Shown here: positions 54,904 through 63,247 of the stretch, one piece after another
Layout of the letters: the number at the start of each line of letters is the position of its first letter
Position numbering within the stretch: position 1 is the stretch's first letter
Assembly (NCBI GenBank): GCA_963764665.1
Contig: CAVXTL010000025.1
Coordinates: forward strand, 83,141 to 147,140
Origin: JACVRW01 sp963764665
GTDB taxonomy: Bacteria; Actinomycetota; Thermoleophilia; Solirubrobacterales; Thermoleophilaceae
DNA: 64,000 nucleotides
Direction: 5' to 3'
Made by a program: the position numbers and the translations under genes
The notes under the pieces: model-generated
What the model was told of the DNA's origin: nothing
What the model saw: only the letters and a program-made list of their open reading frames with translations
Database searches by the model: none

Positions 54904-55815
54904 CTAGCGATCCGCCGGGGCCGCGGCGGGCTCGCGCAGTCGTGTGCCGAAGCCCACTCCCTGAGCGATCATCAGGCCCGCCGCCACCAGCCCCGCGCCC
55001 GCGGCCGCACGCGCTGTGACGGGCTCGTCGTAGAGCGCCGCACCGAACGCGAGCGCCCCGAACGGCAGCAGCATCGCGAGGAACGACGTCGCGCGCGCGC
55101 TCACCTGGCGCAGCAGCACCGTGAGGATCACGAACGCGATCGCCGAGCCCACGATCGACAGGTACGCGATCGACCCGAGCGACTCTCCGGTCCAGGCGAA
55201 CTCGCCCCAGCTCTCGGTGGCCCCCGACACGATCAGCAGCAGCGCACCGCCGCCGAGCATCGCCCAGCCGTTCAGGACCACGGCATCGAGGCGGGCGGCG
55301 CGCAGCTTGATGGCCACGTTCCCCACGGACGCGCCCAGCGGCGAGAGCAGCAGCGCCAGGGCACCCGCCCACGCAAGGTCGTCGCTGCCGAGGTCGAGGC
55401 TCTCCACGAACGCGAGCGCGAGCCCGGCGATCGCGACCAGCACGCCGGCGAACAGACGCGGGTGCATCGGCTCGTCGGGCAGGAGAGCGCCGCCGATCAG
55501 CGCCGTGTAGAGCGGGAGAACGCCGAACAGCACGGCGGCCAGCCCCGACGGGATGTGCTGCTCGCCCCAGTAGACGAGCCCGTACGCGAAGGCGAAGGGC
55601 AGCAGCGCCAGGATGCCGGCCAGCCGCGCGTCCGTGCGAAGCGAGCGCCGGCGCACCAGCGTCACGCCGAGCAGCACGAGGCCGGCGGAGGCGAAGCGCG
55701 CGCCCGCGCCGAGCAGCGGCGGGCAGTCCTCGAGCCCGATCTTGATCGCGACCCAGGTGCTCGACCAGATGAGGACGAGCAGCGCGTAGAGGGCGATGAC
55801 GGCCGCGCGACTCAC
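54904..55815 (-). CDS. EamA-family (DMT) transporter
   Basis: 303 residues with ten membrane helices in two EamA repeats, start VIALYALLVLIWSSTWVAIKIGLED. Small-metabolite exporter by family; the substrate is unknown. GTG start at 55815. Divergent from the Clp_N gene. Confidence 0.88.
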   Translation of the reverse strand: MSRAAVIALYALLVLIWSSTWVAIKIGLEDCPPLLGAGARFASAGLVLLGVTLVRRRSLRTDARLAGILALLPFAFAYGLVYWGEQHIPSGLAAVLFGVLPLYTALIGGALLPDEPMHPRLFAGVLVAIAGLALAFVESLDLGSDDLAWAGALALLLSPLGASVGNVAIKLRAARLDAVVLNGWAMLGGGALLLIVSGATESWGEFAWTGESLGSIAYLSIVGSAIAFVILTVLLRQVSARATSFLAMLLPFGALAFGAALYDEPVTARAAAGAGLVAAGLMIAQGVGFGTRLREPAAAPADR

Positions 55816-55843
55816 GTTGTTGGTTGACGCTAGCGCCCGCTCT

Positions 55844-55879
55844 TGCGTTTCTGGTTCGGGGCTTGCGCTCCGACTCGAT
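55844..55879. repeat. Left arm of inverted-repeat pair flanking the Clp_N gene
   Basis: About 36 bases beginning TGCGTTTC and ending CTCGAT. The core GGTTCGGGGCTTGCGCTCCG (55853-55872) is exactly repeated, inverted, at 56778-56797. The pair flanks the Clp_N gene with only two mismatches and one gap outside the core. Confidence 0.8.
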
Positions 55880-55914
55880 GCGCCCTTTCGGCGGTCCTCC
55901 TGGTGTGTCTTTTC

Positions 55915-55944
55915 TTGCTCCGAAGCGAGACTGCGCCGTACGCT
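55915..55944 (+). promoter_or_regulatory. Candidate promoter of the Clp_N gene
   Basis: TTGCTC (55915-55920) and TACGCT (55939-55944) with an 18-base spacer, ending six bases before the GTG/ATG pair. This spacing suggests a leaderless or nearly leaderless mRNA. Inferred from hexamers only. Confidence 0.4.
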
Positions 55945-55953
55945 TGGTTGGTG

Positions 55954-56670
55954 ATGTTCGAGCGCTTCAGCAAGGACGTGCGACAGGCCGTCGTGCTCGC
56001 GCAGGAGGAGGCGCGTTTGTTCGATCACCGGTACATCGGCACGGAGCACCTGCTCGCGGGCCTGCTGCGGGTCGAGGAGGGCGTCGCCGCACGGGTCCTC
56101 GCTGATCTCGGCATCGAGATCGCCATGGTCCGGGAGCAGATTCTGCAGATATGCGGGCGCGGTGAGAAGGAACGAGTCCGCCAGATTCCCTTCACCCCGC
56201 GCGCGAAGCGGGTACTCACGCACTCGCTCGAGGAGGCGCAATCGCTCGGCTCGCCTCACGGGATCGGCACCGAGCACGTGCTTCTGGGAGTCGCGCGGGA
56301 GAACGACAGCGTGGGCACGCGGATCCTCCTCGACCTGGGCGCGGGACCCGATGAGGTGCGTCGCCGCGTGCTGGTCGCCCTGAACGACCCTCAGGCGCTC
56401 AAGGCGCGGGCGGCCATCGCTCGGCAGCGCCTGCGCGCGATCGAGGCCCAGCTGTCGGCGTTCGACCGCCGAGAGGACGTGGCCCGGGTGGTGGGCGAGG
56501 CCGCCGACACCACCCAGGCTCAGGTGCTCCTCAGCCGCCTACTGGACCTCGGCCCCGGTCAAGCCGAGGCCATCCTGACCATGCACCTCCTCGAATGGAC
56601 CGCCGCCGAGAGGGCTCGCCTGCAGCAGGAGCGGGACATGCTGCGCGCCGAACTCGGCAGCGACAACTGA
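55954..56670 (+). CDS. Clp N-domain protein without ATPase
   Basis: 238 residues: two Clp N repeats (FSKDVRQAVVLAQEEARLFDH at about 4-70 and FTPRAKRVLTHSLEEAQSLGSPHG at about 78-145, with GTEHLL/GTEHVLLG) and a helical C-terminal part (KARAAIARQRLRAIEAQL) that may coil. It lacks any AAA domain, so it may bind substrates or adaptors of ClpC. Start ATG at 55954 or GTG at 55951. The gene stands alone between EamA and rng, flanked by inverted repeats. Confidence 0.85.
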   Translation: MFERFSKDVRQAVVLAQEEARLFDHRYIGTEHLLAGLLRVEEGVAARVLADLGIEIAMVREQILQICGRGEKERVRQIPFTPRAKRVLTHSLEEAQSLGSPHGIGTEHVLLGVARENDSVGTRILLDLGAGPDEVRRRVLVALNDPQALKARAAIARQRLRAIEAQLSAFDRREDVARVVGEAADTTQAQVLLSRLLDLGPGQAEAILTMHLLEWTAAERARLQQERDMLRAELGSDN

Positions 56671-56769
56671 CCCTCCACCCCGCTTAAGGATCGAGACCAG
56701 GGCGGCCGGAGTCGGGGCGGCGACGGCTGTCGGTTACCGAACGAGCGAGCGAAGCGAGCGAGAGCGGTG

Positions 56770-56806
56770 ATCGACGCCGGAGCGCAAGCCCCGAACCCGA
56801 AACGCA
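56770..56806. repeat. Right arm of inverted-repeat pair
   Basis: Inverted counterpart of 55844-55879, lying nine bases outside the rng stop codon. Core at 56778-56797 is identical (reverse complement) to the left core. Confidence 0.8.
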
Positions 56807-56814
56807 GACGAGCC

Positions 56815-58695
56815 CTACGACGAAGACTCCGCCGGCTTACGCCGGCGGTTCCGCCCTCCCCGTCGCCCGCGGCGCCGCCTGGGTGCGTCGCCGTCCTCGC
56901 CGTCGCCCTCCGACGATCCCCTGTGGCCCTCCGGCGGGTTGACCAGCGAGGCCTGGGCGGCCGAGCGGTCCACCTTCTCGATCCGGACCAGCGTCTTCTC
57001 GCCCACCATCCGGCCGGCGCCCGACACGGACACGATGTAGCCGTCGAGCTTGGCCACCGCGTCGTCGTCGTTGTACATGTGGGGCTCCTCAATCGTGACG
57101 AGCACCTCCTCGCCCTCGCGGAACGGGAGCGCGCGCTCCTCGACCTCCTCGTGGGTGCCCTCGAGCACCACCTGGAAGGAGTCGATCGGCAGCGCTTCCG
57201 TGCCCTCGAAGTGGAAGTGGCGGCCCGTCTCCCGCTCGATCTCGGCGACCGGCCCCGGCATGCCGTGCGCGCCGACCAGCTTGGACGCCACCTTCGGGTT
57301 CACGCGAATCAGGAACGCAGGCGATTCCGGCCGCTCGGCGGCCAGGTCGCGCAGCTCGCGCTCGATGTCGATCGCCACGGTCTCCTCGGAGAGCACCACG
57401 CCCTCGCCGTCGCAGGTCGGGCAGGTCTTGGTGAGGATCTCGCGCACGCCGTCCGTCACGTTCTGGCGGGTCATCTCCACCAGTCCCAGCGGCGAGATCT
57501 CGACCACGTAGGTCTTGGTGCGGTCCTCGTCGAGCGACTTGCGCAACGTCTTCAGCACCGCGTCGCGGTTGCGGGCGCGGGCCATGTCGATGAAGTCGAT
57601 GACGATGATCCCGCCGATGTCCCGCAGGCGGAGCTGCTTGACGACCTCGTCGGCCGCCTCGAGGTTCGTGCGCGTGATCGTGTCCTCGAGCTTCGCGCCC
57701 TTGCCGCGGCCGGTGAACGAGCCGGAGTTCACGTCGATGACCGTCATCGCCTCGGCGTAGTCGATCATCAGATAGCCGCCGCTCGGCAGGTCCACCCTGC
57801 GCCTGAGCACCGACTGGATCGCCTCCTCCGCGCCGTAGCGGTCGAAGAGCGGCTCGTCGTCCTTGTACAGCTCGAGCCTCTCGAGCAGCTCCGGAGCCGT
57901 GCGGTTGAAGAACGACTCGAGGCGGTGATGCTGCTTCTGGTCGTCGACGATCGCCCGCTCGAACTCGCCGGAGAAGATGTCGCGCGCCACGCGCACGGAC
58001 AGGTCGGCCTCCTGGAAGACCATTGCGGGAGCGCTGGTCTCCTCGCCGCGCTGCTGGAGCACGTCGTGGAGCTTGTGGAGGTACTTGATCTCGCGATCGA
58101 AGTCCTCGCGCTTGGCGCCCTGGGCCGCGGTGCGCACGATGGCGCCTCCGCCGCGGAGGTCGATCTTGCCGGCAGCCTTGCGCAGCCGGTCGCGCTCCTT
58201 GTCGTCGAGCCTGCGCGACACGCCCACGCCCTCGCCCTGGGGCACGTACACGAGGTAGCGGCCCGCTATCGAGAGCTGCATGGACAGGCGCGGACCCTTG
58301 GTCTTGAGCGGGTCCTTGATCGCCTGGACCAGGATCTCCTGGCCCGGCTTCAGCACCTCGCCGATCCGCTTGCCCTTGGTCCGGCCGGAGCGGCCGCGAC
58401 GCGCGAGCTCGACACCCGGGAACACCAGGTCGTCGGCGTGGAGGAAGCCGTTCTTGTCGAGGCCGATGTCCACGAACGCGGCCTCGAGGCCGGGCAGGAC
58501 GTTGTCGACCTTGCCCTTGTAGATGTTTCCGACGATCGAGCGGTTGCCGCGACGCTCTATGTAGAGCTCCGCGACGCGCCAGTCGTCGGCTTTCGTCTGC
58601 CGGCTGTCTCTAGAGCCGGAGGGAGTTCCCTCCGCCTCGAGGATGCCGACTCTTGTTTCGCCACGGTCCACCGTGACGAGCAACTGCTTCTTCAA
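56815..58695 (-). CDS. rng: Ribonuclease E/G
   Basis: Endoribonuclease of rRNA and mRNA turnover. 626 residues: S1 domain (GNIYKGKVDNVLPGLEAAFVDIGLDKNGFLH), the catalytic DNase-I-like core with VIDVNSGSF and IDFIDM, and zinc-link CPTCDGEG; a C-terminal part ends in an Arg-rich tail (RRRRGRRGGRNRRRK). TTG start with GAGAGG upstream. It follows rodA by 17 bases. Confidence 0.94.
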   Translation of the reverse strand: MKKQLLVTVDRGETRVGILEAEGTPSGSRDSRQTKADDWRVAELYIERRGNRSIVGNIYKGKVDNVLPGLEAAFVDIGLDKNGFLHADDLVFPGVELARRGRSGRTKGKRIGEVLKPGQEILVQAIKDPLKTKGPRLSMQLSIAGRYLVYVPQGEGVGVSRRLDDKERDRLRKAAGKIDLRGGGAIVRTAAQGAKREDFDREIKYLHKLHDVLQQRGEETSAPAMVFQEADLSVRVARDIFSGEFERAIVDDQKQHHRLESFFNRTAPELLERLELYKDDEPLFDRYGAEEAIQSVLRRRVDLPSGGYLMIDYAEAMTVIDVNSGSFTGRGKGAKLEDTITRTNLEAADEVVKQLRLRDIGGIIVIDFIDMARARNRDAVLKTLRKSLDEDRTKTYVVEISPLGLVEMTRQNVTDGVREILTKTCPTCDGEGVVLSEETVAIDIERELRDLAAERPESPAFLIRVNPKVASKLVGAHGMPGPVAEIERETGRHFHFEGTEALPIDSFQVVLEGTHEEVEERALPFREGEEVLVTIEEPHMYNDDDAVAKLDGYIVSVSGAGRMVGEKTLVRIEKVDRSAAQASLVNPPEGHRGSSEGDGEDGDAPRRRRGRRGGRNRRRKPAESSS

Positions 58696-58712
58696 GTTGA
58701 AGACCTCTCATG

Positions 58713-59879
58713 TCAGAGGCCCTTCACCGTGGCCGTCTCGCGCGCTCGCGCGTAGATCGACTGCATCACGCCAAGGGCCATGAAGGTAACGAGCACCGAC
58801 GAGCCGCCATAAGACATCAAGGGCAGGGGTACGCCGGTGATGGGCATGATTCCTATGGTCATGCCCACGTTGACGAAGACCTGGAACATCAGCATCGCGG
58901 TGATGCCTCCGGCGATCAGTGCGCCGTACAGGTTCTTGGACATCGTCAGGATTCGGAGTGCTCTCCAGATCAGGAGCGCGAACAGGGACAACACCAATGC
59001 CGCCCCTACAAAGCCGAGCTCTTCGCCTACCACCGAGAATATGAAGTCGGTGTGGTGCTCTGGTAGGAAGTCTAGTCGCGTCTGCGTCGCTTGGTCTCCG
59101 CGGCCGGTTTTTCCCCCGGATCCGATCGCGGTCAGCGACTGGTTGATCTGGTAGCCCTCTTTCTTCGGGTTGTTGGTCGGATTGAGGAACGCCGTGAGGC
59201 GATCCACCTGGTACGGCTTGAGAACTTCCACGCCGACGGCGGGGGCCGCGACGAGCACAATCGCCACCGCGGCCACGGCAATGGCGCCGAGGGCCGCGAA
59301 GTGGGTCCACTTGGTCCCGGCCACGAACAGCACGGCCAGGGCGATCGCCAGATAGACGAGGCCCGAGCCGAGGTCGGGCTGGGCAATCACGAGCATGGCC
59401 GGAATCAGCGTCAACAGAATGATCCGGCTCGTGGTTTCGCGATCTTCGAGACGTCTCATCCTGTCGACCACGAACGCCGACAGCGATAGCACGAGCAACA
59501 GCTTTCCCAGCTCGGACGCCTGGAAGTTGAAGAAGCCGATCTCGATCGCGCGCTTGGATCCGCGCGCCGAGAAACCGAGCGCGTAGACCAGCAGGATCGC
59601 GCCGATCATCACGCCGTAGATGCCGATCTTCCACTCCCGCAGGCGCGAGTAGTCGAAGCGCGAGATGAGCAGCATCAGCAGGATTCCCACGCCTGCGTAG
59701 GCGGCCTGGCGCGTGACGTAGTAGTTGGGATCCCCCGGGATATCGTCCTGGGTGGCCGTGCCGACGATGTAGAGGCTCGCGGCGGTGAGGCCCAGGGTGG
59801 CGAGCAGCAGCAGCGGGTCGAGCGGCAGGATGCGCACTCCGCGCTCGCGGAAGTCGGTGACCGGCGTGGGCGCTGTCAT
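58713..59879 (-). CDS. rodA: Peptidoglycan glycosyltransferase RodA
   Basis: SEDS glycan polymerase of cell elongation. 388 residues, about ten helices; motifs FNFQASELGKLLLVL, AQPDLGSGLVY and MSYGGSSVLVTFMALG are diagnostic. It overlaps mrdA by one base (TGATG), so the two partners are co-translated. Confidence 0.96.
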   Translation of the reverse strand: MTAPTPVTDFRERGVRILPLDPLLLLATLGLTAASLYIVGTATQDDIPGDPNYYVTRQAAYAGVGILLMLLISRFDYSRLREWKIGIYGVMIGAILLVYALGFSARGSKRAIEIGFFNFQASELGKLLLVLSLSAFVVDRMRRLEDRETTSRIILLTLIPAMLVIAQPDLGSGLVYLAIALAVLFVAGTKWTHFAALGAIAVAAVAIVLVAAPAVGVEVLKPYQVDRLTAFLNPTNNPKKEGYQINQSLTAIGSGGKTGRGDQATQTRLDFLPEHHTDFIFSVVGEELGFVGAALVLSLFALLIWRALRILTMSKNLYGALIAGGITAMLMFQVFVNVGMTIGIMPITGVPLPLMSYGGSSVLVTFMALGVMQSIYARARETATVKGL

Positions 59880-61750
59880 CAGTCTGAGGAGCCCCCGCCC
59901 TCCACGAGCTTGGTCTCCTTGACGTTGAAGAGCGCCGCCAGGATGCGCCGCGCCATCGGGGCCGCGGTATCCGCGCCGAAGCCGCCGGCCTCGTCGGTCA
60001 CCGCCACCACGTACTTGGGCTCGGGCCACGGCGCGAGCGCCACGTACCAGGACTGGTCGGCGCGGCCCGCCCCCTTCTCGGCGGTGCCCGTCTTGCCCGC
60101 GATCTGGATCGGAAAGTCCGCGAACACCGACGTCGAGGTGCCGCCCGGAGCGCTCGCGGCTCCGCGGAGGCCCTCGAGGATCGCCTGCCGGTACTCGGGG
60201 GCGATCTTCAGGCGCCTGGCGGTGGGCGCCTCGAGCTGCTGGATCGCGCGCCCGGACGAGTCTTCGATCCGCTGCCCAAGACGCGGCCGCAGCACGCGCC
60301 CACCGTTTGCGATCGCCGCGTAGGCCACCGCCATCTGGAGCGGATCGGCCTGCAGGTCGCCCTGGCCCACGGACAGGTTCACGTTGTGGCCCGGAGTCCA
60401 CGGCTCCAGGGTCTCCTTGTTCCTGTAGAGGGCGTTGCGCCACTTCGGCGTGGGCAGCAGCCCGGGCAGCTCCTCCGGCAGGTCGATCCCGGTGTTGCGG
60501 CCCATGCCCAGGCGGCGCGCCCAGTGCTGCAGCCCCAGACCGTCGCCGGTGCTGTTGAGCTGGTCACCAAGCTGGTAGAAGAAGACGTCGCTCGACACGG
60601 TGAGCGCCTGCCGCAGCGCGAGCGTGCCGTGGGCCACCTTGCCGGCGTTCTCGAACACCGTGTCGCCCACCGTGTAGGAGCCCGGGTCGTGGATCGGGGT
60701 GTCCGGTGTGATCAGCCCTCCCTCGAGCCCCGCCACGGCGGTGACGAGCTTGAAGGTGGAGCCGGTGGGATAGAGGCCCTGGATCGCGCGATTGGTGAGC
60801 GGGGCGCCGTTGTCCTCGTCCAGGAGACGGTCGTAGTCGCGCTTCTTGATGCCCTTGGAGAAGATGTTCGGGTCGAACGAAGGCTGCGAGCCGAGGCCCA
60901 GCACCTCGCCGCTCTTGATGTCCATGACCGCGAAGGCGCCCCTGCCTGTGCCGCCGGCCAGCGCCTCCTGCCCGGCCTCCTGCACATCCAGGTCCACCGA
61001 CAGCCGTAGCTGCCGGCCCTGCTTCGGGTCGCGCTTGTTGAGCCGCCGGTTGAGGTTCCCCATCGCGTCCACCTGGAGGCGGCTGGCCCCGTTCCTGCCG
61101 CGCAGGTAGCGGTCGTACTGGAACTCCACGCCGGTCTGGCCCACCCGGTCGCCGAGGGCCACGTCCCGGTAGCGCGGGTCCTTCTCCTGGTCCGCGTTCA
61201 GCTCGCCGACCGTGCCGAACAGGTGCGCGCCGATCTCGTGGTGTGGATAGGAGCGCAGGAACACGCGCTCCACGTCGGCGCCCCGGAAGTCGTCGCGGTG
61301 CTCCAGCAGGTACCAGGCGAGCTGATGCGACACGTCCTGCTTGACGGTGGCGGTCGAGTAGGGCAGCGCCGAGAGCTGTGGCTCCACGTCCCGCTCGATC
61401 GCGCGCGGCTTCATCTCGAGCAGCTTGCCGAGGCGCCGGTAGAGGGCCTGGCGGTCGTCGAGGTCCTCCGGCAGCCTGTCGGGGCTGAGGACGACCGCGT
61501 TGGCCGGCCGGTTGTCCACGAGCTTGCGGCCGTCGCGATCCACGATCTCGCCGCGCGCCGCCTGGACCTTGATCTCGCGCACGCGGTTGTCGCGCGCCTC
61601 TGCCAGGTAGCGGTCGCCCGACAGCACCTGGAGATACCAGAGCCGGAAGAAGATGACGGCGAACGCCACCAGCGCGATCCCGCCGATAAGCGCCACGCGC
61701 ACCGCCAGCTGCGGGGTGAGGGTCGGACGCCTGTCGTTGTCGAGATACAT
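59879..61750 (-). CDS. mrdA: Penicillin-binding protein 2 (MrdA)
   Basis: Transpeptidase that cross-links lateral-wall peptidoglycan with RodA. 623 residues: N-terminal membrane helix, pedestal domain, and transpeptidase with Ser331 in YPTGSTFK, SSD near 385 and KTGT (553-556). It overlaps mreD by one base. Confidence 0.96.
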   Translation of the reverse strand: MYLDNDRRPTLTPQLAVRVALIGGIALVAFAVIFFRLWYLQVLSGDRYLAEARDNRVREIKVQAARGEIVDRDGRKLVDNRPANAVVLSPDRLPEDLDDRQALYRRLGKLLEMKPRAIERDVEPQLSALPYSTATVKQDVSHQLAWYLLEHRDDFRGADVERVFLRSYPHHEIGAHLFGTVGELNADQEKDPRYRDVALGDRVGQTGVEFQYDRYLRGRNGASRLQVDAMGNLNRRLNKRDPKQGRQLRLSVDLDVQEAGQEALAGGTGRGAFAVMDIKSGEVLGLGSQPSFDPNIFSKGIKKRDYDRLLDEDNGAPLTNRAIQGLYPTGSTFKLVTAVAGLEGGLITPDTPIHDPGSYTVGDTVFENAGKVAHGTLALRQALTVSSDVFFYQLGDQLNSTGDGLGLQHWARRLGMGRNTGIDLPEELPGLLPTPKWRNALYRNKETLEPWTPGHNVNLSVGQGDLQADPLQMAVAYAAIANGGRVLRPRLGQRIEDSSGRAIQQLEAPTARRLKIAPEYRQAILEGLRGAASAPGGTSTSVFADFPIQIAGKTGTAEKGAGRADQSWYVALAPWPEPKYVVAVTDEAGGFGADTAAPMARRILAALFNVKETKLVEGGGSSD

Positions 61751-62328
61751 CAGATCTCGAGCCCGCGCAGGCCGAGCGGCCCGGTGGCGCGAGGGGCCTG
61801 CCGGCGGCGGCCGAGCTCGACCGGGTCGACCGCCAGCGAGGGCCGGAGGATTCGGCGGATGCCCACGAACACAGGGATCGCGAGCAGGGCGTTGAGGAGC
61901 ACGGTGACGACCATGTCCCGGATCACGAGGGGGCTCACGCGCGCACCCACGTCGAGCATGAACGACACCGCGGCGAAGATGAGCACCCAGCCGGCGGTGG
62001 CGGCGGCGCCCACCGGCACCGGCATCAGGCCGTGGCTCGGGTCGCGCACCTCACGGAAGCGCCCCACCGCGTAGCCCACGGCCGTGAGCACTAGCGAGGA
62101 GACCCCCATCGTCGCGCCCGCGACCAGGTCGATCAGGAAGCCGGCGGTGAAGCCGGTGGCGCAGCCGGCGATGCTGCCGGCGTAGAAGGCGATCGCCGCC
62201 ACCGTGAGCACCACCAGGTCGGGATGCCCGCCGAACAGGGTCATCTGGCTCAGCGCCGAGACCTGGAGGATCACGGCGAGCAGCAGCAGGCCGCCCACCC
62301 GCACGAACGCAAGCGGAGACAGGATCAC
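61750..62328 (-). CDS. mreD: Rod-shape protein MreD
   Basis: 192-residue membrane protein of five or six helices that joins MreC and the RodA-PBP2 complex. GGHPDLVVLTVAAIAFYAG and GFLIDLVAGATMGVSSL are family-like. Ends in TGATG overlap with mrdA; starts on a four-base overlap with mreC. Confidence 0.9.
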   Translation of the reverse strand: MILSPLAFVRVGGLLLLAVILQVSALSQMTLFGGHPDLVVLTVAAIAFYAGSIAGCATGFTAGFLIDLVAGATMGVSSLVLTAVGYAVGRFREVRDPSHGLMPVPVGAAATAGWVLIFAAVSFMLDVGARVSPLVIRDMVVTVLLNALLAIPVFVGIRRILRPSLAVDPVELGRRRQAPRATGPLGLRGLEI

Positions 62329-63224
62329 GGAGTGCGGCCCTCCGGCAGGGCGGCCGCCTGGGCGTTGGCCGGTCGGCGGGTGAGCACCTGCACGATGTCG
62401 AAGCGGCGCAGGTTGGCGAACGGCTTGATGTGCACGCGCTGGTACTGCTCGAACTCGTCCAGGTCCACGTTCGTGACCCGCCCGATCGGTATCCCGCGCG
62501 GGAACAGCGACTCCACCTTGCTGGAGGTGAACCCGGAGGTCACGACGGTGGTGTCCTCCGTCACGCGGCGGTCGCCCTCGACCAGATCGAGCAGCAGGTC
62601 GTCGGGGTTGCCCACCTGCGGACGCACCACGCCGCTGGCGCCGGCCGGCATGACCTGCGCGGTCACGGCGCTCGACGCGTCGGTGATCAGGCGCACCTCG
62701 GCGGTGCCGCCGGTGACCTGGGTGACCTTGCCGACGAGGCCCCGCGCGGCGATCACGGGCTGGTCCACGCGCAGCCCGTCGCTCGAGCCCTTGTCGATCT
62801 TGACGCTGGAGTACCAGACCGTGGGGGCGCGCGCGATCACCCGCGCCGCCACCGGCTCCGTGCCGGTCGGGAACACGTCCTCCCGGTGCAGGCCCACCAG
62901 CTGGCTGAGCTGGGCCGCGTCGCGCTCGGCCGTCTGCGAGCGCGCCAGCTCCGCCCGCAGCCGCTCGACCTCGCTCTTCAGCTCCTCGTTGTCGCCCTTG
63001 GCGTCGAAGGTGTCCCCGACCCAGCCAAAGAGGTCGCGTACCGGCTTGAGAGCCCTGCTGGCACCGGTCTCGACCGGGGCGAAGGCCTCCTGCGCACCGC
63101 GCTGGAGCGCATGGAACAGCCCGTTGCCGGATTCACCGAAGTAGGCGGTAAGCACCGCTATGGAGAGCGCCACGAATACAGCCAGCGCCGCCCTCCTGCG
63201 GCGGACCACCTTCTTGTCGAACAC
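62325..63224 (-). CDS. mreC: Rod-shape protein MreC
   Basis: 299 residues: N-terminal membrane helix (about 12-28), a coiled-coil segment (ELKSEVERLRAELARSQTAERD) and the MreC beta domain (TVVTSGFTSSKVESLFPRGIPIGRV). Periplasm-side scaffold for the elongasome. It is 23 bases after mreB. Confidence 0.94.
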   Translation of the reverse strand: MFDKKVVRRRRAALAVFVALSIAVLTAYFGESGNGLFHALQRGAQEAFAPVETGASRALKPVRDLFGWVGDTFDAKGDNEELKSEVERLRAELARSQTAERDAAQLSQLVGLHREDVFPTGTEPVAARVIARAPTVWYSSVKIDKGSSDGLRVDQPVIAARGLVGKVTQVTGGTAEVRLITDASSAVTAQVMPAGASGVVRPQVGNPDDLLLDLVEGDRRVTEDTTVVTSGFTSSKVESLFPRGIPIGRVTNVDLDEFEQYQRVHIKPFANLRRFDIVQVLTRRPANAQAAALPEGRTP

Positions 63225-63247
63225 GCTGCGCCTCTCGCGCGGCGGGA

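Noticed and set aside
56742..56764. GCGA-rich low-complexity run (GAGCGAGCGAAGCGAGCGAG)
   Set aside because: Too short and irregular for a CRISPR or satellite; it lies between the Clp_N gene and the right inverted repeat and is probably intergenic composition bias.
55816..56814. An insertion sequence carrying the Clp_N gene
   Set aside because: Inverted repeats are present but there is no transposase and no clear target-site duplication, so it is reported only as a possible cassette.
56767..58755. A 662-codon plus-strand frame opposite rng
   Set aside because: Antisense shadow of RNase E/G, with no ribosome site or domain.
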